Source of the DNA: Anaerolineales bacterium
GTDB lineage: Bacteria > Chloroflexota > Anaerolineae > Anaerolineales > UBA4823
DNA length: 64,000 nt
Direction of reading: 5' to 3'
NCBI GenBank assembly: GCA_003105035.1
Contig: PQAL01000038.1
Coordinates: forward strand, 62,001 to 126,000
In this document: one piece after another, positions 36,549 to 45,188 of the stretch
How the letters are laid out: every line of letters begins with the position of its first letter
Numbering within the stretch: the stretch's first letter is position 1
Translations under genes and position numbers: made by a program
The notes under the pieces: generated by a model
Database searches by the model: none
Seen by the model: the letters and a program-made list of their open reading frames with translations, nothing else
Told to the model about the DNA's origin: nothing

Positions 36549-36577
36549 ATTTTAGCCTAGAGCCATGATATTGACAA
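36549..36577 (-). promoter_or_regulatory. Near-consensus promoter for leaderless holB
   Basis: On the minus strand TTGTCA and TAAAAT are separated by 17 nt, and the -10 box ends 6 nt before the holB ATG. No ribosome-binding site lies between them. This is a good leaderless-promoter candidate. Confidence 0.7.
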
Positions 36578-36620
36578 CCAGCAACCACCATTCAGTGAAA
36601 AATTGCCGCACAGGTAATTA

Positions 36621-36629
36621 TGGTAGAAT
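36621..36629 (+). promoter_or_regulatory. Extended -10 box before the pcrA/uvrD gene
   Basis: TGGTAGAAT, a TGn-extended -10, ends 7 nt before the ATG at 36637. There is no Shine-Dalgarno. It is divergent from the holB promoter within the 94-bp gap between the genes. Confidence 0.6.
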
Positions 36630-36636
36630 TTGCCGG

Positions 36637-38814
36637 ATGGACCTCCTCGTTGGTCTTAATGAACAACAGCAGCTGGCTGTTACAGCAGGCCTGGGTCCCG
36701 TTTTGGTTATGGCGGGACCCGGTTCTGGTAAAACACGCGTGCTCACTCACCGTATCGCCTACCTGATCGGCATGCTGGGAGTGCGACCGGGGCATATCCT
36801 GGCAGTTACCTTTACCAACAAAGCCGCTCGCGAAATGGAAAACCGGGTAATCAGCTTGTTAGGTGAGGGTGCTCATGGAGTTACTTTGGGTACATTTCAT
36901 GCCATTTGTGCCCGCATCTTGCGTAAAGAAGCCCAACAATTGCCGTTCAATGCCAATTTTGTGATCTTCGATGAGGATGATCAGCTCAACCTGGTAAAGC
37001 GCGTGATCAGAGATTTAAATATCGACGAGAAGCTTTACCGTCCGGTAGGGGTCTTAAATTCCATCTCGAATGCCAAGAACGAGCTCCTGCTACCTGATGA
37101 ATATCCCTTGCAGACCTACCGGGATGAAGTAATTAAGAAAATCTATATTGGCTACCAGCAGATGCTGTTGACCAACAACGCGGTGGACTTCGATGACTTG
37201 CTTCTGTATACAGCCTTCATGTTGGAGGATAATCCCAACGTTCGTGAGCGCTACGCCCGTCGCTATGAGCACGTCCTGGTGGATGAATTCCAGGATACCA
37301 ACCTGGCTCAATATGCCCTCTTGAGGAAGCTCGCCTCATTCCATAATAATATTTTCGCTGTTGGCGATGCTGATCAATCGATTTACCGCTGGCGAGGCGC
37401 TGATTACCGCAATGTGCTGCGTTTTGAAAAGGATTACCCTGCCTCACGCGTAATCTTGCTGGAGCAGAACTACCGCTCGACCCAACAAATCCTGGATGTT
37501 GCAATGGCGGTGATCGACCCCAATCCCAACCGCATCCCCAAGCAGCTTTTCACCCAGCGATCCAATGGGTTAAAAGTGATGCTGCATGAAACCTACGATG
37601 ATCGGCAAGAAGCCTCCTTTGTGGTGGATACCATCGCCAGCCTGGTCAGCCGCCAACAGATCAAGCCCGGTGATGCCGCGGTGATGTATCGCACGAATGC
37701 TCAATCGCGCCTTCTGGAAGAAGCTTTCCTGCATGCAGGCTTGCCCTATAAATTGGTTGGAGCTCAGCGGTTCTATGGGCGCCGAGAGGTGAAGGATATC
37801 ATTGCTTATATGCGCCTGGTGCATAATACCAATGACGAGCTTAGCCTGATCCGGGTGATCAATGTACCCACACGTGGTGTCGGAGATAAGACCCTCCAGC
37901 TCCTGCGTACCCAGGCTCAGGTGGCTGGCCTGACCCCTGGCAATTTAATAATTGAAATGGGTCATAATCCAGACGCATTCACCAGCTCATTCCCACATCG
38001 GGCGCTGGGAATCCTGTCAGGTTTTGGAGAATTGATCGGTCAATGGGCCAAACAAGTAAATGAGCTTTCTCCATTGGCTCTCATGGACCACATCCTCGAT
38101 CAAACGGATTACCATGCTTACATCGATGATGGGACGGATGAAGGTACCGACCGGTGGGAGAATGTCATGGAGCTACGCCGCTTGGCAGCTGAATATCAGG
38201 AACGGTCGCTCAGCGACTTCCTGGAGAACATCGCCCTGGTCTCCGATCAAGACACCATCGAGGCGAGTGCCAATGCCCCCACCCTGCTTACCCTGCACGC
38301 AGCCAAGGGCTTGGAATATCCTGTGGTATTCATTGTTGGGCTCACCGAAGGAACACTCCCGCACTCTCGCTCATTTGACGATCCTGAAGCCATGCAGGAA
38401 GAACGCCGCTTGCTGTATGTGGGCATTACGCGTGCTAAAGACCGCCTTTACCTGGTTTACTCGTTCAACCGCAGTGCCTTTGGTTACCCCGAGCCCGTTG
38501 AGCCATCCCGTTTCCTGGATGATATCCCCGACGAGCTCCTGGAAGATACCGCCTCACTTCGCAGCATGCGTACGTCCAGGAGCGTCGCATATGACCTTAA
38601 GGCTACCCAATGGGAATCAAAAAAACCATCTGCAGCCAAGGTGACCTTCCAGAAATTTAAACCCGGCGCCCACGTCCAGCATCCCGTGTGGGGAGATGGC
38701 ATGGTGCTGACCAGCCGCCTGCAGGATGACGATGAAATCGTCGATATTTTCTTCGAGAATATCGGCATGAAACGTGTAGCTGCTTCACTGGCTAATCTTA
38801 AAACGAAAGGATAG
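36637..38814 (+). CDS. pcrA: UvrD/PcrA-family DNA helicase
   Basis: The start at 36637 is set by the extended -10 box and by the family N-terminus (LNEQQQLAVT); an in-frame ATG at 36565 would add 24 unrelated residues. The 725-residue SF1 helicase keeps Walker A (AGPGSGKTRVLTHRIAY), FTNKAAREME, VDEFQDTN, GDADQSIYRWRGA, EQNYRST, LLTLHAAKGLEYPVVFI and LLYVGITRAKDRLYL. The C-terminus has a PcrA-type Tudor-like segment (GAHVQHPVWGDGMVL) that in relatives contacts RNA polymerase. It should act in repair and in replication of damaged templates. Confidence 0.95.
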   Translation: MDLLVGLNEQQQLAVTAGLGPVLVMAGPGSGKTRVLTHRIAYLIGMLGVRPGHILAVTFTNKAAREMENRVISLLGEGAHGVTLGTFHAICARILRKEAQQLPFNANFVIFDEDDQLNLVKRVIRDLNIDEKLYRPVGVLNSISNAKNELLLPDEYPLQTYRDEVIKKIYIGYQQMLLTNNAVDFDDLLLYTAFMLEDNPNVRERYARRYEHVLVDEFQDTNLAQYALLRKLASFHNNIFAVGDADQSIYRWRGADYRNVLRFEKDYPASRVILLEQNYRSTQQILDVAMAVIDPNPNRIPKQLFTQRSNGLKVMLHETYDDRQEASFVVDTIASLVSRQQIKPGDAAVMYRTNAQSRLLEEAFLHAGLPYKLVGAQRFYGRREVKDIIAYMRLVHNTNDELSLIRVINVPTRGVGDKTLQLLRTQAQVAGLTPGNLIIEMGHNPDAFTSSFPHRALGILSGFGELIGQWAKQVNELSPLALMDHILDQTDYHAYIDDGTDEGTDRWENVMELRRLAAEYQERSLSDFLENIALVSDQDTIEASANAPTLLTLHAAKGLEYPVVFIVGLTEGTLPHSRSFDDPEAMQEERRLLYVGITRAKDRLYLVYSFNRSAFGYPEPVEPSRFLDDIPDELLEDTASLRSMRTSRSVAYDLKATQWESKKPSAAKVTFQKFKPGAHVQHPVWGDGMVLTSRLQDDDEIVDIFFENIGMKRVAASLANLKTKG

Positions 38815-38865
38815 CCATTAACTACTCACGGTCTTACCCTAAGCCTCTCTCCAGTGGATACAGTG

Positions 38866-38893
38866 TTGTATTTTTAATAATCCGCTGTATAAT
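38866..38893 (+). promoter_or_regulatory. Promoter for leaderless tsaE
   Basis: TTGTAT (38866-38871) and TATAAT (38888-38893) are separated by 16 nt. The -10 box ends 6 nt before the tsaE ATG at 38900, so transcription should begin at the start codon. No Shine-Dalgarno is present. Confidence 0.75.
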
Positions 38894-38899
38894 CCACTC

Positions 38900-39394
38900 A
38901 TGCCCATCCTCGATTCCCACTCACTGGAGATCATCAGCAGAAGCGCCGATCAAACCCGACGGGTGGGTATGCGGCTGGGTGCACTGCTCAAACCCGGCGA
39001 CCTGGTTGCCCTGGTTGGTGATCTTGGCTCCGGAAAGACCACGCTGGTTCAAGGAATTGCTGCGGGTTGGGGAACGCTCGACCCAGTCTCCAGCCCCACT
39101 TTTGTGCTGGTAAATGTATATCGCCATTCAGATGGTGCGCGGTTATTTCACCTGGATGCATACCGCCTGAACGGCTCATCAGAAGCTATTGATCTCGATC
39201 TGGATACGATGCTCGATCAGGGTCCCATGGTGGTCGAGTGGGCGGAGCGCGTCAAAGACGTGTTGCCAGCTGAAGGATTATGGGTGCACTTGAATTACAT
39301 CGATGAAGTGCAGCGCGATCTGATCTTTTCAGGTCGCGGGGATTACTATGAAGACCTGTTGGCCCGCTTTCGTAAATTGGTGTATGGAGGCTGA
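38900..39394 (+). CDS. tsaE: tRNA threonylcarbamoyladenosine synthesis ATPase TsaE
   Basis: The 164-residue protein has the TsaE P-loop (VGDLGSGKTTLVQGI), SSPTFVLVNVY and HLDAYRL, followed by the VVEWAERV segment. TsaE works with TsaB, TsaC and TsaD to make the t6A37 base of ANN-decoding tRNAs. It is immediately followed by tsaB (next base), with the tsaB ribosome-binding site GGAGG inside the end of tsaE. Confidence 0.95.
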   Translation: MPILDSHSLEIISRSADQTRRVGMRLGALLKPGDLVALVGDLGSGKTTLVQGIAAGWGTLDPVSSPTFVLVNVYRHSDGARLFHLDAYRLNGSSEAIDLDLDTMLDQGPMVVEWAERVKDVLPAEGLWVHLNYIDEVQRDLIFSGRGDYYEDLLARFRKLVYGG

Positions 39395-40069
39395 GTGCTT
39401 TTAGCCATTGATACCTCCACCCGCAATGTGGGTGTTGCGGTTTATGATGGCATCCAGGTACTCAGCGAAACCATCTGGTCCAGCCGTGATTACCACACTG
39501 TTGAGCTTGCCCCGGCGATCGCTGAAACCCTGGCCCGCGCGGGATATAAAGTTCAACAGCTCAAGCTGGTGGCGGTAGCAACCGGCCCAGGCTCATTCAC
39601 TGGACTACGCATTGGCATGGCAGTCGCCAAGGGCCTTGCCCTGGCATGCCACCTGCCCATCGTCGGGATCCCCACCCTGGATATCGTCGCAGAATCACAA
39701 CCGGTTTCGCTTGGCATCTCCATGGCAGCTATTCTCCAGGCCGGGCGCGGGCGGTTGGCAGTTGGCTGGTACCGGGCGGATGATGGCTGCTGGCAGCTAG
39801 ACGCGCCGGTTGAGATCATGGATGCTTTCACCCTCTCGCGCCAGATCCATGAGCCGACCCTCATTTGTGGTGAGCTCGATGAAGAACAACAACATACCCT
39901 GGCAAGGAAGTACAAAAACGTCATCCTGGTTTCACCCGCCCATGCGGTACGCCGGCCTGCGCTGCTTGCCGAGCTGGCCTGGAAGCGATGGCAGGCGGGG
40001 GATGTAGATGATCCTGCCACCTTGTCGCCAACCTATTTGCACCACGGCGAGCCGATCCCTAATCCATAA
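39395..40069 (+). CDS. tsaB: tRNA threonylcarbamoyladenosine synthesis protein TsaB
   Basis: The start is GTG at 39395, directly after the tsaE stop, with GGAGG 4 nt upstream. The 224-residue ASKHA-fold protein has LLAIDTSTRNVGVAVYDG, and TGPGSFTGLRIGMAVAKGLA, typical of TsaB. It should pair with TsaD as its structural partner. tsaD is not in the window. rimI follows, as in many bacteria. Confidence 0.95.
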   Translation: MLLAIDTSTRNVGVAVYDGIQVLSETIWSSRDYHTVELAPAIAETLARAGYKVQQLKLVAVATGPGSFTGLRIGMAVAKGLALACHLPIVGIPTLDIVAESQPVSLGISMAAILQAGRGRLAVGWYRADDGCWQLDAPVEIMDAFTLSRQIHEPTLICGELDEEQQHTLARKYKNVILVSPAHAVRRPALLAELAWKRWQAGDVDDPATLSPTYLHHGEPIPNP

Positions 40070-40119
40070 TTGTCTTTGGATCTTGCGATCCATTACTTAA
40101 AAACAATTCTCCCACCCAC

Positions 40120-40653
40120 TTGCAGCCAACTAACCCTTCTCAACAGGCTCGCCCGTTGACATTCCGCCGCATGACACTGGCGGATATTCCCCAAGTCCAC
40201 GCCATCGATGCGCTTTCTTTTTCGCTTCCCTGGCCGGAGAATTCATATCGCTTCGAACTGACCGAAAATCCTTCCACGCTGGCACTCATAGCCGAATTGA
40301 CCACGCCCAACGATGCGCAAACTATTATTGGCATGTCCGTAACCTGGCTGATTATCGATGAAGCCCATATCGCCACCATCGCCATCCACCCCGAATATCG
40401 AGGGCATGGCTATGGAAAACAGCTGCTACGCGAAACCCTGCGCCAATCCATTCAGCGTGGCGCTGTACTTGCAGCCCTGGAAGTGCGTGAAAATAATCTC
40501 ATTGCCCAACAAATGTACCTTGAATTCGGATTTGAGATCGTCGGAAGGCGCTTTAAATACTATAAGGACAATGACGAAGATGCCTTATTAATGAGTTTGA
40601 CAAAAATGAGGCCAGAATCACTCACCCGGTGGGATGACAAGGGTATCCTGTAA
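40120..40653 (+). CDS. rimI: GNAT acetyltransferase, RimI-type
   Basis: The protein is 177 residues from a TTG at 40120. It has no clear ribosome-binding site, so the exact start is uncertain, but the first ATG (about residue 18) would remove the first beta strand. Motifs include FRRMTLADIPQVHAIDALSF, ATIAIHPEYRGHGYGKQLL (acetyl-CoA loop) and LEVRENNLIAQQMYLEFGF. RimI acetylates the N-terminal alanine of ribosomal protein S18; position after tsaB supports this. Other GNAT roles are possible. Confidence 0.86.
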   Translation: MQPTNPSQQARPLTFRRMTLADIPQVHAIDALSFSLPWPENSYRFELTENPSTLALIAELTTPNDAQTIIGMSVTWLIIDEAHIATIAIHPEYRGHGYGKQLLRETLRQSIQRGAVLAALEVRENNLIAQQMYLEFGFEIVGRRFKYYKDNDEDALLMSLTKMRPESLTRWDDKGIL

Positions 40654-40664
40654 CGGAAATCATC

Positions 40665-40693
40665 TTGGATAATGTCAGGATATCCTTTATACT
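40665..40693 (+). promoter_or_regulatory. Promoter of the UDG gene
   Basis: TTGGAT (40665-40670) and TATACT (40688-40693) are separated by 17 nt. The leader before the GTG at 40721 is about 20 nt and contains AGGAGG. Confidence 0.7.
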
Positions 40694-40720
40694 TACGCCA
40701 CATTTGCTAGGAGGCGGATC

Positions 40721-41368
40721 GTGGATGAAGACAGAAAGCAACTAGCAGAAGCTACCCTGGCACAGATCGCTCGCGAAGTTGCGGTGTGCCAGCGTTGTAT
40801 GCTGCATCACTCACGCAAGCTGGCAGTCGCAGGTGAAGGCCCGGCTGACGCGGACCTCATGTTCATCGGCGAAGGACCGGGGTTCCATGAAAACGAGCAA
40901 GGGCGCCCGTTCGTGGGTGCTGCCGGGAAATACCTTGAAGAATTGCTGGCGAAGATTAACTTGAACCGCACCGATGTGTTCATCGGCAATGTGGTTAAGT
41001 GCCGCCCTCCTAACAACCGCGATCCGCTCCCCGATGAGCTGGCCGCCTGCAGCGACTACCTGGAACGTCAAATCCAGGCCATCAATCCGAAGATTATTGT
41101 TACCCTGGGGCGCTACTCCATGGCCCGCTTCTTGCCCAATGCCAAGATCAGCGATGTTCACGGCCAATCGTACAAGATCAAGGGCCGGCTGGTCGTCCCT
41201 ATGTTCCACCCGGCAGCTGCTCTGCATCAACCTTCATTAAAAACAGCTGTTGAACGCGATTTTTTGCACCTTCCAGAATTGATCGCAAAATCAACCGAAA
41301 TTTCGATCATTAAAGAAGAAAAACCACCTGAAGATAAATCAGAACCCACACAGCTGAGCCTATTCTGA
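40721..41368 (+). CDS. Type 4 uracil-DNA glycosylase
   Basis: The start is GTG at 40721 after TAGGAGGC. The 215-residue protein has the family 4 motifs GEGPGFHENEQGRPFVG and FHPAAALHQ, together with cysteines for a 4Fe-4S cluster (VCQRC near residue 25, CRPPNN and a later AACSDYL). It should remove uracil from DNA. The C-terminal 25 residues are a charged tail ending QLSLF, a possible clamp-binding peptide. The sugar dehydrogenase gene starts 19 nt downstream, which places it at the left edge of the polysaccharide locus. Confidence 0.92.
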   Translation: MDEDRKQLAEATLAQIAREVAVCQRCMLHHSRKLAVAGEGPADADLMFIGEGPGFHENEQGRPFVGAAGKYLEELLAKINLNRTDVFIGNVVKCRPPNNRDPLPDELAACSDYLERQIQAINPKIIVTLGRYSMARFLPNAKISDVHGQSYKIKGRLVVPMFHPAAALHQPSLKTAVERDFLHLPELIAKSTEISIIKEEKPPEDKSEPTQLSLF

Positions 41369-41387
41369 AATAACTCGACGAGGAATT

Positions 41388-42710
41388 ATGAACCCCATAA
41401 AAGATGCAGTGATCCAATCTCTTAATGAACGCACCGCAAGGATAGGAATTCTTGGCTTGGGCTACGTGGGCCTACCCCTGGCAGCAGCCTTTGTCGAGGC
41501 TGGCTTTAAAGTTACCGGTATCGATCCGGACCCGCGCAAGGTTAATACCCTCAACCAGGGTGTAAGTTATGTGCAGGATGTCGCGAGTGAACAGATTGCA
41601 AAACATCTGAAATTGGGAAAGCTGTCAGCGACCACCGATTTCTCCGCATTAGTGGATTGTGATGCTGTCAGCATCTGCGTACCAACCCCATTGCGCAAGA
41701 CCGGCGATCCTGATATGTCATTCATCCTGAGTGCTACCGATGAGCTTGCCAGGTATATCCACCCCGGCATGATCATCGTGCTCGAATCAACCACCTACCC
41801 TGGGACGACTCGCGAAGTGCTGCTCCCCAAGCTGGGCAAGGAAAAAGGATTGGTAGTGGGCAAGGATTTCTTCCTGGCTTTCTCACCCGAGCGGGTGGAC
41901 CCTGGCCGGGAGGATTGGAACACGTTCAATACCCCCAAGGTGATCGGCGGTATCACGGAGGACTGCAGTGATGTGGCGGCAGCCTGGTACTCACAGGCGC
42001 TTAAGACCGTGGTCAAGGTATCCTCGGCAGAGACTGCCGAGTTATCCAAGCTGCTCGAAAACACCTTCCGCATGATCAATATCGGCCTGGTGAATGAGCT
42101 GGCCATCATGTGCGAACGCCTAGGCGTGGATGTGTGGGAAGTGATCGATGCGGCCGCTACCAAGCCGTTCGGATTCATGAAATTCACCCCCGGGCCAGGC
42201 CTTGGTGGTCACTGCATTCCCATCGACCCACTGTATCTCTCGTGGAAAATGAAAGCCTTCCAGTATAATGCCCGCTTCATTGAGCTGGCGGCTGATATCA
42301 ATACCAACATGCCGCGTTACGTGGTCAGCCGGGTGAGCGATGCTTTTAATGATCGTGGCGTGGTGCTCAAGGGCTCCAAGGTGCTTGTGTTGGGTGCCGC
42401 ATATAAACCCGACATTGACGATATCCGCGAATCCCCCGCCCTGGATGTCATCGGCTTGCTACAAAAGAAGGGTGCGGTGGTCGAATATCACGACCCGCAC
42501 ATCCCCCACCTGCGCACCCATGATAATATCGAGATGGAAAGCGTGAAGGATGTGATGGAGGCCGTGCAGGCTGCAGATTGTGTGGTAATCATCACCAACC
42601 ACACATCATACGATTATGCTGCAATTCTTAAGCAGTCTAAATTCATCTTTGACAGCCGGAACGCCCTCGGAAAACTGGGTAAGAATAATCCCAAGGTAGT
42701 GCGACTATAG
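41388..42710 (+). CDS. UDP-sugar 6-dehydrogenase (WecC/Ugd family)
   Basis: The 440-residue enzyme has an N-terminal NAD site (IGILGLGYVGLPLAAAF), CVPTPLRKTGDPDMSFI, ESTTYPGTTREV, FSPERVDPGR, and the catalytic Cys in GLGGHCIPIDPLYLSW. This family oxidises the C6 of UDP-glucose, UDP-GlcNAc or UDP-ManNAc to the uronic acid in two NAD steps. FSPERVDPG and GGHCIPIDP are shared by UDP-HexNAc forms, so WecC-type activity is slightly favoured. It starts the polysaccharide locus and is followed by an epimerase that could act on its product. Confidence 0.9.
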   Translation: MNPIKDAVIQSLNERTARIGILGLGYVGLPLAAAFVEAGFKVTGIDPDPRKVNTLNQGVSYVQDVASEQIAKHLKLGKLSATTDFSALVDCDAVSICVPTPLRKTGDPDMSFILSATDELARYIHPGMIIVLESTTYPGTTREVLLPKLGKEKGLVVGKDFFLAFSPERVDPGREDWNTFNTPKVIGGITEDCSDVAAAWYSQALKTVVKVSSAETAELSKLLENTFRMINIGLVNELAIMCERLGVDVWEVIDAAATKPFGFMKFTPGPGLGGHCIPIDPLYLSWKMKAFQYNARFIELAADINTNMPRYVVSRVSDAFNDRGVVLKGSKVLVLGAAYKPDIDDIRESPALDVIGLLQKKGAVVEYHDPHIPHLRTHDNIEMESVKDVMEAVQAADCVVIITNHTSYDYAAILKQSKFIFDSRNALGKLGKNNPKVVRL

Positions 42711-42725
42711 CACAAGGCTCAGCCC

Positions 42726-43706
42726 ATGGCTAATTATCTGGTAACTGGTGCGGCTGGCTTTATCGCCGGCAGCGTGATCAAAATGCTGCTCGAGGCAGGC
42801 CATACCGTCGTTGGGGTGGATAACCTGAATGACGCCTACGACGTGCGCATGAAGGAGTACCGCCTCAAGCTGCTCGCCGGCCAGCCCGGTTTCAGCTTCC
42901 ACCGCCTGGATATTGCCGACCGTAATCTATTTACGAAAGATTCGCCTCTACGCCAGGCAAGATACGAGGCGGTCATCAACCTGGCTGCTCGGGCTGGAGT
43001 GAGGCAGTCCGTGGAAAATCCCTGGGTCTACGTCGACACCAATATTACCGGTACACTGAACTTGCTGGAATACTGCCGGGAGCTGGGTATCCCCAAATTC
43101 ATCCTGGCGTCCACCTCCAGCGTGTATGGGAAAAATGCCCCCCTGCCCACCCCCGAAGAATACTCAAGTGACCTGCCCTTACAAGCTTATGCCGCCACCA
43201 AGAAGAGCGCCGAGGTGCTGTGCCATGCCTACCATTACCTGTACGGCCTGGATGTAACCGTATTCCGCTATTTCACCGTATATGGTCCCGCCCCCCGGCC
43301 CGATATGGTCATGTTCCGCTTTACACAGTGGCTGAGTGAAGGCCGTGAAGTGCGGGTGAACGGGGACGGTGAGCAATCACGCGGCTTCACCTATGTGGAC
43401 GATATCGCTCGCGGCACGCTGCTAGGCCTCCAACCTTTGGGTTATGAGATCATCAACCTGGGTGGCCACGAAGTGATCAAGATCAACCAGCTGATCGACC
43501 TGCTCGAAACCCTCACCGGCCGCAAGGCGCAAGTAGCGCATTACCCTGCTCACCCGGCGGATATGACCACCAATTGGGCCGATGTGACCAAAGCTAGGAG
43601 CCTCTTGGGTTGGCAACCTGCTGTCGGACTGCGGGAAGGTGTCGCTAACCTGGTCGATTGGTACAGGCAGGAAAGCTCCTGGGCGAGCGAGATCCTTACC
43701 CCATAG
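42726..43706 (+). CDS. NAD-dependent UDP-sugar epimerase
   Basis: The 326-residue extended SDR enzyme has VTGAAGFIAGSVIKMLLEAG, VDNLNDAYDVRMKEYRL, STSSVYG and the YAATKKSAEVL catalytic pair. These features are close to UDP-glucuronate 4-epimerases and WbpP-like enzymes. In the dinucleotide motif Ala follows GFI where Gly is usual. It starts 15 nt after the dehydrogenase gene and probably epimerises the uronic acid made by it. Confidence 0.87.
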   Translation: MANYLVTGAAGFIAGSVIKMLLEAGHTVVGVDNLNDAYDVRMKEYRLKLLAGQPGFSFHRLDIADRNLFTKDSPLRQARYEAVINLAARAGVRQSVENPWVYVDTNITGTLNLLEYCRELGIPKFILASTSSVYGKNAPLPTPEEYSSDLPLQAYAATKKSAEVLCHAYHYLYGLDVTVFRYFTVYGPAPRPDMVMFRFTQWLSEGREVRVNGDGEQSRGFTYVDDIARGTLLGLQPLGYEIINLGGHEVIKINQLIDLLETLTGRKAQVAHYPAHPADMTTNWADVTKARSLLGWQPAVGLREGVANLVDWYRQESSWASEILTP

Positions 43707-43744
43707 TTTTTGCCACCTAACAATATAAACCAAAGCAATATCGA

Positions 43745-45178
43745 ATGCTGAAAACACTGCGTACCTGGTGGAATGACAAGCTGCTCAGGGGGGTATTGAA
43801 GAACACCGGTTTCCTATTCAGCAGCAATACCATCACTGCAGCCCTCAGCATGCTGAACTCGATCTTCGCCACCCGGTTGCTGGGCGTGGATGGTTTGGGC
43901 ATTGTGACCATTGTCCAGACTTTCGTTTCCAACGTTAACCGCCTGCTTTCCTTTCGCATGAGCGAAGTGGTCGTAAAATTTTTCGGACAAGCCTTGGCCG
44001 ACGGGCAGGGTATAGCCAGCAAAACCGAGGGCGCAATTGAAAACACAAGCCCTGCCAGCGCAGCCCGCCAACAGGCTGCTGCCCTGGTGAAGGGCATCGG
44101 TCTGATTGAAGCAGCTACTTCCGTTCTGGCATACGGCGTGCTCTTGCTGCTGGCTTCCTGGGCAGCCCAGGTGCTTATTAAAGATCCCTCGGCAGTCGTT
44201 CTGATCCCTTTCTACGGGTTGATGCTGCTGGCTAACCTGGTATATGAAACCTCCACCGGGGTGCTGCAAACCCGTAAACGCTTCGATCGCCTGGCGCTGA
44301 TCAATACCATCCAAAGCATCCTGACGGCTGCCCTGATCCTCCTGGCGTTTTTCTTAAAAGCCGGGGTATTAGCCGTGCTGGCTGCCTACCTGGCTGGGAA
44401 GGCCTTTGCCGGAATTGCTCTCACCTTTATGGCTTTCAGGCAGCTGGATGAGACCCTTGGGCGGGGTTGGTGGCGAGCTTCACTCAAGCAGGTTGGTAAT
44501 TGGCGTGTTATTTGGAGTTTTGCGATCAACACCAACCTCAATGGCACGCTAACCCTGATCACGCGCGATAACGCCGCCCTCTACCTCGCATATTTAAGCC
44601 CGGCCAATGTGGCTCAGTCGTATGTTGGCTACCTCAAACTCGGTCTGTCGATCATCAACTTCGTCACCCTGCCCATCGACCCGTTTATCTGGCCGACATA
44701 TGCCGAAATTACCCGGACGATTGCATTGCGCTTGTGGGATAAAACTCGCAGCCTGCTGAGACAGGTAAGCTCCATCGCGGCAGCCTGGACGCTTGCCATG
44801 GCAGCCGGCATCGCCCTACTTGGCTGGTGGCTGATTCCTCTTGTTTATGGTGCTGACGCCGCACCTGTATACCCGGTGGTGCTGATCCTGCTTGTTGGGT
44901 ACGGGACCGCCAACATTTTCAACTGGAACCGTCCCCTGCTTCTCGCTCTTGGCAAGCCTTCCTACCCGCTGCTGGTGGCACTGGCTGTCGGGGCTATCGA
45001 GCTCCTGCTCACCCTCTGGCTGGTTCCCCAGGCAGGCTATCTGATGATGTCAGCCATCCTGTCTGCCTACCTGGCCGCCTCGGTGGGCATCACCGTCTGG
45101 CGCGGCTGGAAGGAAATCCGTCTCCAGCAGGCGCAGGATGTTTTTACTGCTCATTCAATTTCTGAAGATGTGCAATGA
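43745..45178 (+). CDS. Oligosaccharide flippase (Wzx/MATE-like)
   Basis: The 477-residue protein has about 12-14 membrane segments throughout and the start of a polysaccharide flippase (LLRGVLKNTGFLFSSNTITA). These proteins move lipid-linked repeat units across the inner membrane. The locus also has a Wzm/Wzt ABC exporter, so two export routes may exist side by side. It starts 38 nt after the epimerase gene. Confidence 0.88.
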   Translation: MLKTLRTWWNDKLLRGVLKNTGFLFSSNTITAALSMLNSIFATRLLGVDGLGIVTIVQTFVSNVNRLLSFRMSEVVVKFFGQALADGQGIASKTEGAIENTSPASAARQQAAALVKGIGLIEAATSVLAYGVLLLLASWAAQVLIKDPSAVVLIPFYGLMLLANLVYETSTGVLQTRKRFDRLALINTIQSILTAALILLAFFLKAGVLAVLAAYLAGKAFAGIALTFMAFRQLDETLGRGWWRASLKQVGNWRVIWSFAINTNLNGTLTLITRDNAALYLAYLSPANVAQSYVGYLKLGLSIINFVTLPIDPFIWPTYAEITRTIALRLWDKTRSLLRQVSSIAAAWTLAMAAGIALLGWWLIPLVYGADAAPVYPVVLILLVGYGTANIFNWNRPLLLALGKPSYPLLVALAVGAIELLLTLWLVPQAGYLMMSAILSAYLAASVGITVWRGWKEIRLQQAQDVFTAHSISEDVQ

Positions 45179-45188
45179 CGACTGACGA

